A stretch of DNA of 5,682 nucleotides from Fimenecus sp051881335 (lineage in GTDB: Bacteria; Bacillota; Clostridia; Oscillospirales; Acutalibacteraceae). The notes under the pieces are model-generated. The model saw only the letters and a program-made list of their open reading frames with translations. It searched no databases and was not told the DNA's origin. Positions 1 to 4,718 of this stretch are shown here, piece after piece (position 1 is the stretch's first letter; each line of letters opens with the position of its first letter). The stretch lies in the NCBI GenBank assembly GCA_051881335.1, contig JBJEPR010000062.1, positions 1-5,682 on the forward strand, given 5' to 3'. The position numbers were made by a program, and so were the translations under genes.

Positions 1-428
1 CGGCTCGGCTTGTTGACGCTTAAGAACCCTTCAAAGGTAAACCGTCCCGAGGGCAGTCCCGACACTGCCACCGCCGTGGCAAACGCCGTGGGACCCGGTA
101 CGGACTCGACTTTCACACCGTGCGCGTGGCAAAGCGCAACCAAATCCTCGCCGGGGTCGGATATCGCGGGCATACCCGCGTCGGTCACCAGCGCACAATT
201 CTCCCCGCCGAGCAAGCGCGCCAAAATCATTTCGCCGCGTTCGCGGCGGTTGTGCTCATAATAGCTGATCATCGGCTTTTTGATTTCAAATCTGTTTAGG
301 AGCTTCAGCGTAACGCGCGTATCCTCTGCGGCAATAAAATCGCACTTCTCCAAGGTTTCCAGCGCGCGCGGCGAAAAGTCGGACAAATTCCCAATCGGCG
401 TGCCGACCACATACAAAATCCCTGCCAT
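1..428 (-). CDS. rsmI: 16S rRNA (cytidine1402-2'-O)-methyltransferase RsmI, N-terminal part (3' end outside window)
   Basis: The visible 142 residues are the N-terminal half of RsmI (YraL/YabC in older naming). This family uses S-adenosylmethionine to 2'-O-methylate C1402 in the decoding centre of 16S rRNA, acting on the 30S subunit in the cytoplasm. Seen directly: the start MAGILYVVGTPIGNL with the GTPIGNL motif at residues 9-15, AAEDTR at 33-38, the VTDAGMPAISDPG motif at 81-93, and VPGPTA at 110-115, all hallmarks of this tetrapyrrole-methylase-fold family. The ATG at 428 immediately follows the TAA of the upstream methyltransferase gene (no bases between). It is served by a strong GAGGAGGG site at 446-439 inside that gene's end, so the two are co-transcribed and probably translationally coupled. 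The family is usually about 280 residues, so roughly half is missing beyond the left edge. The B. subtilis yazA (GIY-YIG) gene that separates yabB and yabC is absent here. Confidence 0.96.
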   Translation of the reverse strand, partial: MAGILYVVGTPIGNLSDFSPRALETLEKCDFIAAEDTRVTLKLLNRFEIKKPMISYYEHNRRERGEMILARLLGGENCALVTDAGMPAISDPGEDLVALCHAHGVKVESVPGPTAFATAVAVSGLPSGRFTFEGFLSVNKPS

Positions 429-1184
429 TTACCGCTGTCCCTCCTCTTTATACGCACCGTAAATCCGGCGCATTTCAGCACTTAAATTGCCGTTTTCGTC
501 ATACACATACAAGCCGTTTTGCACCTGTAGCCCGCGCTTGCCGCCCTTGCGCCCCTCGAGGAGGCAAAGCCACGGCGCGCTGTTTGGATTTTTCGACACG
601 AGGCGTAGTTTTTTCGGTTCGATTTTTACATTTGCCATCGCCTGCATCGTTTCAAACAGCCGTTCGGGGCGAATGCACAGGCAAAACCGCCCGCCGTATT
701 TCAACAGCCGCGCCGCCGCCGCAGAAATGTCCGCAAGCGTACAGGCGGTTTCGTGCCGCGCGATTTTCTCATGCGCGCTGTCGCTTAAAATGCCCGTATG
801 CTCCGCCTTATACGGCGGATTCATCGTCACAAGGTCATAGCTTTCGCACGGTAAGACGGTATCCAATGCTTTCAAATTTGCCAAATGCGCAAAGGCTATT
901 TCTTCCAACCCGTTTGCCGCAATACTGCGCGCAAACTGGTTGCAGCCCGCTTCTTGAATTTCCACACCGTCCACACGGCGGCAAAGGCCGTCGGCAAGCC
1001 AAAGCATCGGGATAATGCCGCACCCTGTGCCCAAATCGCAGGCAAGGGTACTGCGCTTCGGCGCGGCAAAGCGCGCAAGCAAAACCGCGTCCGTGCCGAA
1101 GGTGTGCGCGGGCGACACCACCAGCCCGAAGCTCGGCTTCAAATATTCAATATGCTCATTCTCGAAAAGTTCCGTTTCTTTCAT
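429..1184 (-). CDS. trmN6: tRNA1(Val) (adenine37-N6)-methyltransferase family protein (YabB/TrmN6)
   Basis: This is a 251-residue Rossmann-fold methyltransferase that uses S-adenosylmethionine. By homology with E. coli TrmN6/YfiC it methylates N6 of A37 in a tRNA; the tRNA target in Firmicutes is inferred. Seen directly: the family signature around GTDAVLLA (residues 30-37), the SAM-binding loop DLGTGCG (50-56), an acidic residue in GVEIQ (about 73-77) expected to contact the SAM ribose, and the catalytic NPPY motif (122-125) typical of N6-adenine methyltransferases. The ATG at 1184 gives a start matching the family (MKETELFENEHIEYL). An in-frame TTG at 1202 would add six residues, but neither start has a convincing Shine-Dalgarno site. 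A good extended -10 box sits exactly seven bases upstream of the ATG, so the mRNA may be leaderless. The gene lies between the ferredoxin terminator and rsmI, matching yabB-yabC synteny. Family identity is firm; exact substrate less so. Confidence 0.9.
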   Translation of the reverse strand: MKETELFENEHIEYLKPSFGLVVSPAHTFGTDAVLLARFAAPKRSTLACDLGTGCGIIPMLWLADGLCRRVDGVEIQEAGCNQFARSIAANGLEEIAFAHLANLKALDTVLPCESYDLVTMNPPYKAEHTGILSDSAHEKIARHETACTLADISAAAARLLKYGGRFCLCIRPERLFETMQAMANVKIEPKKLRLVSKNPNSAPWLCLLEGRKGGKRGLQVQNGLYVYDENGNLSAEMRRIYGAYKEEGQR

Positions 1185-1190
1185 ATTGCC

Positions 1191-1219
1191 ATCATACCAC
1201 AAAACCGTAAAAAAGCAAA
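1191..1219 (-). promoter_or_regulatory. Predicted sigma-A-type promoter for yabB-rsmI (extended -10)
   Basis: On the minus strand TATGAT lies at 1196-1191, preceded by TGG, which forms a TGn extended -10. A weak -35 lies at 1219-1214 (TTTGCT, 17-bp spacer) or 1218-1213 (TTGCTT, 16-bp spacer). The promoter starts immediately after the U-tract of the ferredoxin terminator, so it would restart transcription for yabB and rsmI. With normal spacing, +1 falls on base 1184, the A of the predicted ATG. This is a prediction from sequence alone. Confidence 0.6.
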
Positions 1220-1220
1220 G

Positions 1221-1251
1221 AAAAAAAGGCTGTCCCGAAGAACAGCCTTTT
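1221..1251 (-). terminator. Intrinsic terminator after the ferredoxin gene (UUCG-capped hairpin)
   Basis: Read on the minus strand, bases 1251-1242 (AAAAGGCTGT) pair with 1233-1224 (ACAGCCTTTT) as a 10-bp perfect stem. The stem continues through a U-G wobble and a C-G pair that closes a UUCG loop (1239-1236), the very stable cUUCGg tetraloop. The T-run at 1227-1221 follows. It begins 12 bases after the ferredoxin stop codon and would end a monocistronic transcript or reduce read-through into yabB. The hairpin is close to symmetrical, but a plus-strand role is not needed because no plus-strand gene is supported. Confidence 0.9.
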
Positions 1252-1263
1252 CAACTTTGAAAA

Positions 1264-1434
1264 TTATTCAGCCTGCGGAGCCGAAACGGGGCAGGTGTCT
1301 GCGCAGTTGCCGCAATCGATGCAGGTGTCTGCGTCGATAACATATTTGCCGTCCCCTTCGGAAATCGCCTCAACCGGGCATTCTGCCGCACAAGCGCCGC
1401 AGGAGATGCAATCGTCGGAAATATGATATGCCAT
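1264..1434 (-). CDS. Small clostridial-type 2[4Fe-4S] ferredoxin
   Basis: A 56-residue soluble electron carrier (MAYHISDDCISCGACAAECP...). Two classical cluster motifs are visible: C9-x2-C12-x2-C15-x3-C19-P and C38-x2-C41-x2-C44-x3-C48-P. These are the eight cysteines that bind two [4Fe-4S] clusters, and the length matches clostridial ferredoxins of about 55 residues. In this family the proteins are low-potential one-electron carriers for enzymes such as pyruvate:ferredoxin oxidoreductase and hydrogenase; the partner here cannot be told. The ATG at 1434 is preceded by a strong site, AGGGAGG at 1449-1443. A promoter lies just upstream and a strong terminator just downstream, so this is probably a highly expressed single-gene unit. 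It stands between ricT and yabB, where B. subtilis has yabA. It may be linked to the Fe-S protein RicT, but that is only suggested by position. Confidence 0.95.
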   Translation of the reverse strand: MAYHISDDCISCGACAAECPVEAISEGDGKYVIDADTCIDCGNCADTCPVSAPQAE

Positions 1435-1465
1435 TTTCGTGACCTCCCTTTCAGAATTTACCTAC

Positions 1466-1493
1466 ATTCTAACACATTTTTCTAAAATAGCAA
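1466..1493 (-). promoter_or_regulatory. Predicted sigma-A-type promoter for the ferredoxin gene
   Basis: On the minus strand TTGCTA (1493-1488) and TAGAAT (1471-1466) are separated by 16 bp, and the -10 is preceded by TGT, a TGn extended -10. The predicted transcript starts near 1459, about 25 bases before the ATG at 1434, with room for the AGGGAGG site. The promoter begins only 8 bases after the ricT stop codon (1501-1503). No hairpin terminator is visible between ricT and this promoter, so read-through from ricT is also possible. Confidence 0.72.
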
Positions 1494-1500
1494 GCCTTTT

Positions 1501-2364
1501 TTATTCGATTCCCTTTAAGGATTCCAGTTCCGCTTTGTCCACACGGATTTGCGCGTCGCGAATGAGCTTGACCTCGTGGCGTTCAATGACCACGGGCGCG
1601 GCGTCGGGGCGGCGGTCCAAACGGATTTTGAGCATACCCGTCAGCAGATTATTCTCCACCACGGTGCCTCTCCCCTCGCGGGTTTCGACAATCGCGCCGA
1701 CCTTCGGCGTATGGCGCAACAGATGCTCGTACGCTTCCTGCTCATATTTTAAACAGCACATCAAGCGCCCGCAGGTGCCGCTGATTTTCACGGGGTTTAA
1801 CGACAGCCCCTGCTCCTTTGCCATTTTGATGGAAACGGGTTGAAAATCGCCCAAAAAAGTACTGCAGCAAAACGGTCTGCCGCACATACCGAACCCGCCG
1901 ACCATTTTGGACTCATCACGCACGCCGATTTGGCGCAGTTCGATACGGGTGCGGAACACGCCTGCCAAATCTTTCACGAGTTCGCGGAAGTCCACGCGCC
2001 CGTCTGCGGTGAAATAAAACAGGATTTTACCGCCGTCAAAGGTATATTCCACATCGACGAGTTTCATATCCAAATTATGCGCACGGATTTTTTCCTCACA
2101 AATGCTGAATGCCTTTTTTTCCTTTTCGCGGTTTTCACGCACCACGCGCAAATCGTTTTCGTTGGCAGGGCGCACAATGCGCTTCAAGGGCTTGACGATT
2201 TCGCTGTCGTCCACCTCGCGGTTTTCCATTGCGATTTCGCCGCACTCTATACCGCGGGCGGTTTCCACCACGGCGCGGTCGCCTTTTTTAAACTGCATAC
2301 CGTCGGGGTCAAAATAATAGACCTTGCCGACCTCTTTAAATCGAATTCCTACAACTTCTGCCAT
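1501..2364 (-). CDS. ricT: RicT/YaaT, PSP1-domain Fe-S protein (regulator of RNase Y activity)
   Basis: A 287-residue PSP1-domain protein, usually annotated as stage 0 sporulation protein YaaT. In B. subtilis RicT joins RicA and RicF in a complex that carries [4Fe-4S] clusters, directs RNase Y mRNA maturation, and affects sporulation, competence and biofilm formation. Whether this organism does the same is inferred. Seen directly: the typical start MAEVVGIRFKEVGKVYYFDP, the PSP1 core roughly at residues 60-145, and two cysteine clusters, MCGRPFCC (C161, C166, C167) and GTCGRLMCC (C198, C203, C204). The lysine- and glutamate-rich stretch around 75-95 is probably helical. The ATG at 2364 matches the family start. 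An in-frame GTG at 2391 would add nine residues, has no ribosome-binding site and overlaps the upstream small ORF. No Shine-Dalgarno site precedes the ATG; the small ORF stop lies 5 nt before it, suggesting coupled translation. Confidence 0.93.
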   Translation of the reverse strand: MAEVVGIRFKEVGKVYYFDPDGMQFKKGDRAVVETARGIECGEIAMENREVDDSEIVKPLKRIVRPANENDLRVVRENREKEKKAFSICEEKIRAHNLDMKLVDVEYTFDGGKILFYFTADGRVDFRELVKDLAGVFRTRIELRQIGVRDESKMVGGFGMCGRPFCCSTFLGDFQPVSIKMAKEQGLSLNPVKISGTCGRLMCCLKYEQEAYEHLLRHTPKVGAIVETREGRGTVVENNLLTGMLKIRLDRRPDAAPVVIERHEVKLIRDAQIRVDKAELESLKGIE

Positions 2365-2379
2365 TGTCGTCACACGACA
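2365..2379 (-). promoter_or_regulatory. Inverted repeat directly before the ricT start codon
   Basis: Six-base arms TGTCGT and ACGACA flank a GTG loop on the minus strand, ending on the base before the ricT ATG. The stop codon TGA of the second small ORF (2372-2370) spans the loop and downstream arm. A ribosome terminating there would open the hairpin. In the upstream repeat copy the equivalent arm carries one change (minus-strand C-A mismatch), so the perfect stem is specific to the copy next to ricT. The regulatory role is inferred. Confidence 0.4.
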
Positions 2380-2423
2380 CGAAATCCGCACACAACGAGA
2401 GATACTATCAGCATTTTATGCAC
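2370..2423 (-). CDS. Small ORF B (17 codons), second of a tandem pair, upstream of ricT
   Basis: It encodes MHKMLIVSLVVCGFRVV from a GTG start at 2423 with stop TGA at 2372-2370. AAGGAA at 2436-2431 lies 7 nt upstream of the GTG, ideal spacing. The product would have a short basic N-terminus, an eight-residue hydrophobic middle and a fixed CGFRVV tail with one cysteine. It is too short to be a confident transmembrane or secreted protein, and I recognise no family. Support for translation: the same frame, length, start, stop and ends recur in the ORF one 90-bp unit upstream, without indels. The stop is 5 nt before the ricT ATG, which lacks its own ribosome-binding site, so a leader-peptide or coupling role is plausible. 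It could instead be a non-coding repeat whose coding look is accidental. Confidence 0.55.
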   Translation of the reverse strand: MHKMLIVSLVVCGFRVV

Positions 2424-2454
2424 GGTATCGTTCCTTTCTTTGTATTTTAAAGTG

Positions 2455-2527
2455 TGTTGTCACACGACACGAAATCCGCACACAGTGAGAAAAATCATCT
2501 GCTTTTTATGCACGGTATCGCTCCTTT
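2455..2527. repeat. Tandem repeat copy 2 (73 bp, 90-bp period), holB-proximal
   Basis: Partner of 2365-2437, gapless alignment with ten differences by hand count. It carries the stronger Shine-Dalgarno site of the two (AAGGAG against AAGGAA). Together the copies fill most of the 181-bp holB-ricT gap; the rest (2438-2454 and 2528-2545) shows no further feature I can support. Confidence 0.95.
2460..2513 (-). CDS. Small ORF A (17 codons), first of a tandem pair, downstream of holB
   Basis: It encodes MHKKQMIFLTVCGFRVV from a GTG start at 2513 with stop TGA at 2462-2460. A canonical AAGGAG at 2526-2521 lies 7 nt upstream, one of the better ribosome-binding sites in the window. It begins 32 nt after the holB stop, so it can ride on the same transcript. 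Compared with ORF B, residues 1-3, 9 and 11-17 are identical with identical codons, whereas codons 4-8 and 10 all differ and every change alters the amino acid (K/M, Q/L, M/I, I/V, F/S, T/V). The middle stays mostly hydrophobic. I know of no named family. Function is unknown; candidates are a regulatory leader peptide or a short peptide product. Confidence 0.55.
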   Translation of the reverse strand: MHKKQMIFLTVCGFRVV

Positions 2528-2545
2528 TTATGCCTACGCGGCAGT

Positions 2546-3418
2546 TTACTTCTGTTCCACAGCCTGCCGCAGGCGATAACAAACGCTTGTCAGCAGGAGA
2601 TTGGTATTGGCGTTTCGCTCGGCGCTTTGTAAGAGCGTCTGTGTTTCCTGAAACGCCGCATACAATTTTTGCTTTGACAGGCGCTTTGCGAGGACTTTTT
2701 CTGTATCCTGTGCGGCAGTCGGGGCATTCTCACCGCACTGCACGCACAGCGCGCTTGCCAACAACTCAGAAAGGCAGGTAAGCACACTGCGAATTTCGTC
2801 CCTGTCCTTTTGCAAGGGCGCGGTAGCGCACAACAGCGTCCATTCGCTTCCCGTACACAGCGCGTTGGCAATCGTCTCTGCCGTCTGCACGGTTTCTGCG
2901 GAGAACGCGGTATGCGCACCCTGCAACGACACCACCACGGCACGCGAAAGCACCGTCGGAAGCATCGCCGCGCGACTGTCACAAGTCAAAATGAAGTAAA
3001 CCCCGACGGGCGGCTCCTCCAAAATTTTCAACAGCGCATTTTCACTGCTGTCATTCATATTTTGGCTGTCCTCCAAAATATAGACCTTACAGTCGCCGTC
3101 ATTGGGCATAACAAATGCGTCCTGCCGAATGCGGCGGCAAACCTCCACTTTCAGTTGGGCATTTTTCTTTTCGGGCGCATACACGGCGATGTCGGGATGA
3201 TTGCCCGACGCGCTTTTTTTACAAGCCGCACATACCCCGCAGGGCGCTTCTTCCCCACTTCGGCACACAATCGCCGCGGCAATATTCTGCGCAAGCGCAC
3301 GGCGCGTTTCTTCATCGCCGCCCTCCAAAAGCAAGGTTTGCGGCAAGGTATGCGTTTTGGCGCGCGCTTCTAAAAAGTACCTATCCCCTTTGGAAAGGGG
3401 AAACTGTGCAAAACTCAT
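2546..3418 (-). CDS. holB: DNA polymerase III delta prime subunit (clamp loader)
   Basis: A 290-residue AAA+ fold protein, the delta-prime stator of the clamp loader that places the beta sliding clamp on DNA at the replication fork. Seen directly: a zinc-binding cysteine set C52-x7-C60-x2-C63-x2-C66 in domain I, the LLKILEEPP motif at 129-137, and a sensor-1-like TVLSR at 155-159. R159 corresponds to the arginine finger of the family's SRC motif, although the usual cysteine is alanine here. The Walker A position (LLLEGGDEETRRA, about 29-41) lacks GK[S/T], as in other delta-prime subunits that do not bind ATP. The start ATG at 3418 overlaps the darA stop as ATGA, suggesting translational coupling. 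The placement after the c-di-AMP receptor gene and before ricT matches the Firmicutes order, except that yaaR is missing. The N-terminus contains a palindrome (see findings). Confidence 0.93.
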   Translation of the reverse strand: MSFAQFPLSKGDRYFLEARAKTHTLPQTLLLEGGDEETRRALAQNIAAAIVCRSGEEAPCGVCAACKKSASGNHPDIAVYAPEKKNAQLKVEVCRRIRQDAFVMPNDGDCKVYILEDSQNMNDSSENALLKILEEPPVGVYFILTCDSRAAMLPTVLSRAVVVSLQGAHTAFSAETVQTAETIANALCTGSEWTLLCATAPLQKDRDEIRSVLTCLSELLASALCVQCGENAPTAAQDTEKVLAKRLSKQKLYAAFQETQTLLQSAERNANTNLLLTSVCYRLRQAVEQK

Positions 3419-3744
3419 AATTTATAAAACTGCTCGACATCCAGCACAAACACCGTTGCGCCGCCGACGGTAACCTCCACCGGCACGGAAATTAACGAAT
3501 CCCCGATATATGTAGAATTCACCGGCACGGGCTGGGTTCTGCGGCTGCTGAACTCCTCGATAATCGAAAGCGCGTCTTTCACTTTCTCTTTTTCCACGCC
3601 GATAAGCATTGTCACATTTCCCGCGCGCAAAAAGCCGCCCGAGGTCGAAAGCTTTGTCACGCTGTAAGAAGCCGCTGTCAGCTCCGACAGCACCGCAGGC
3701 GCGTCCTCACTGTTGACAATGGCAACAATCAGTTTCATATCCAT
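3415..3744 (-). CDS. darA: Cyclic-di-AMP receptor DarA/PstA (YaaQ), PII-like
   Basis: A 109-residue PII-like protein that binds cyclic-di-AMP as a trimer in the cytoplasm; its downstream target is not settled in the family. Seen directly: the N-terminus MDMKLIVAIVNSEDA, the ligand-binding stretch GGFLRAGNVTMLIGVE at residues 36-51, and the C-terminal VEVTVGGATVFVLDVEQF. All are characteristic, and the length fits the family at about 109. The frame is open further up to 3792, but the ATG at 3744 is chosen because GGAGGA lies at 3756-3751 with 6 nt spacing and because it restores the usual length. It starts 28 nt after the transporter stop and overlaps holB by four bases (ATGA), so it sits inside the operon. 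Presence of this receptor implies that the organism makes cyclic-di-AMP. Confidence 0.95.
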   Translation of the reverse strand: MDMKLIVAIVNSEDAPAVLSELTAASYSVTKLSTSGGFLRAGNVTMLIGVEKEKVKDALSIIEEFSSRRTQPVPVNSTYIGDSLISVPVEVTVGGATVFVLDVEQFYKL

Positions 3745-3772
3745 AGAAAATCCTCCGTTTCTATCGGCTGTT

Positions 3773-4711
3773 TTACAGCCGCGAAATCGCAATAAACAAC
3801 GGCATCGTGAGAATGGACAGCAAGCTCACGACAGCAACCGTCTGCGAAGCCGCGGCGGTATCTTTCCCGTATTTTGTGGCGAACATCACGGTGTTATTCG
3901 CCGTGGGCGCGGATGCCGAAATGATGAGCGCCGTGCAAAGCACGCCCGTAATCCCGCAAAGCCGCATCACCAAAAGCATCGCCGCCGGCACGGCAATCAG
4001 TTTTAAAAGCGCAACCAAATAGGTTTCCTTGCGCAAAAACATTTTACGCAAATCGGTTTTGGCAAGATAAGTGCCGAACATCAGCATCGCAAGCGGCGTG
4101 TTGAGGCTTGCAATATAGGAGACAGGCTCTGCCAAAATCCGCGGGAGCGTTACATCGAGCAAAAACAGCGGCAAGCCGATGAGCACCGAAATCACCCCGG
4201 GGTTTAACAGAAGCCATTTCATTTTGAAGCCTGTTTTTTCGGTGGATTTGCCCGACATCAGCCGTACCCCGTGGGTAAAGGCGAAAATGTTAAACGGAAT
4301 GAGCACCCCCGAACAGAAGAACACGCCCTCCTCGCCGAGCACGGCGGCGGCAAGCGGCAACGCCATATAGCCGACATTTCCGTAAATGCAGGCAAACTTA
4401 TACACATTGACCGTGCGCTTTTCGCCTTTTCGGAAAAACGGCAACGAGATAAGAATGGCCAAAATATGCAAAACCGTACCGCCCAAAAACGACATCAACA
4501 AATTTTTGAGCGCTTCGTGGGTGTAGGCAATCGAAGTAAAGGATTGAATGATAATCGCGGGGGTTACAATATAAAACAGCAAATCATTCGTAAGTCTTGC
4601 CGCTTTTTCGGTATACAGCCCCGTTTTGTCGCAGACAAAGCCGACGGCGACCAGCACATACAAGATTGCGACCTGCATAGCGGCAGTCTGCACATTCTGT
4701 AAAAAAAGCAA
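3773..4711 (-). CDS. AEC-family (auxin efflux carrier-like) membrane transporter
   Basis: A 312-residue integral membrane protein of the Mem_trans/AEC family (PF03547 type), secondary carriers often linked to export or uptake of small carboxylates such as malate; the substrate here is unknown. Seen directly: about ten hydrophobic segments, including residues 13-27, 43-60, 71-92, 105-124, 129-150, 170-187, 199-216, 232-252, 255-272 and 288-309. Family-type patterns include NDLLFYIVTPAIII (42-55), GNVGYMALPL (111-120), NPGVISVLIGLPLF (170-183) and the SAPTANNTVMFATKYG segment (267-282). The start is a TTG at 4711. GAGGAG at 4727-4722 supports it with a slightly long 10-nt gap; an ATG at 4678 has less support. 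The upstream gene ends 7 nt before the TTG, so they form one operon. darA follows after 28 nt. Confidence 0.88.
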   Translation of the reverse strand: MLFLQNVQTAAMQVAILYVLVAVGFVCDKTGLYTEKAARLTNDLLFYIVTPAIIIQSFTSIAYTHEALKNLLMSFLGGTVLHILAILISLPFFRKGEKRTVNVYKFACIYGNVGYMALPLAAAVLGEEGVFFCSGVLIPFNIFAFTHGVRLMSGKSTEKTGFKMKWLLLNPGVISVLIGLPLFLLDVTLPRILAEPVSYIASLNTPLAMLMFGTYLAKTDLRKMFLRKETYLVALLKLIAVPAAMLLVMRLCGITGVLCTALIISASAPTANNTVMFATKYGKDTAAASQTVAVVSLLSILTMPLFIAISRL

Positions 4712-4718
4712 ATTGCGT

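Larger units (their letters stand above)
2365..2437. repeat. Tandem repeat copy 1 (73 bp, 90-bp period), ricT-proximal
   Basis: This block aligns without gaps to 2455-2527; by hand count 63 of 73 bases match. Conservation is strongest at both ends: the Shine-Dalgarno/start block (CGATACCGTGCATAAAA on the minus strand) and the end block coding VCGFRVV plus stop. Eight of the ten differences fall between these blocks, inside the small ORF. The two copies are 17 bp apart. Confidence 0.95.

Noticed and set aside
1185..1202. TTG start at 1202 for the yabB methyltransferase
   Set aside because: No ribosome-binding site, it lies upstream of the predicted transcript start, and the six added residues do not fit the family start.
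2365..2391. Upstream GTG start for ricT
   Set aside because: It lies inside small ORF B in another frame, has no ribosome-binding site, and the residues it adds do not resemble RicT N-termini.
2440..2470. Promoter in front of small ORF B (TAAAAT at 2450-2445 on the minus strand)
   Set aside because: No -35-like hexamer at acceptable spacing; AT-rich sequence alone is not enough.
2370..2513. Small ORFs as lipoproteins or AgrD-type thiolactone pheromones
   Set aside because: The residue before the cysteine is valine rather than Gly/Ala/Ser, so the lipobox is poor, and 17 residues is too short. The cysteine-plus-five tail only loosely recalls a thiolactone ring, and there is no AgrB-like gene or the charged C-terminal tail of AgrD.
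2365..2527. Short CRISPR array
   Set aside because: Only two units, the differences are spread inside the unit rather than in clean spacers, the unit is far longer than a CRISPR repeat, and there are no cas genes.
1840..2781. Long plus-strand open frame of 313 codons across ricT, the repeats and the end of holB
   Set aside because: It runs antisense to two clearly identified genes, its protein shows no family features, and the apparent internal repeats in it are only the other-strand reading of the 90-bp tandem units.
3294..3332. ATP-binding P-loop in HolB
   Set aside because: The Walker A position lacks the GK[S/T] residues; a degenerate site is normal for delta-prime subunits and is not evidence of mutation.
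3745..3792. Extended N-terminus for darA overlapping the transporter gene
   Set aside because: The ATG at 3744 has an ideal GGAGGA site and gives the usual family length; the extension has no ribosome-binding site and matches nothing in the family.
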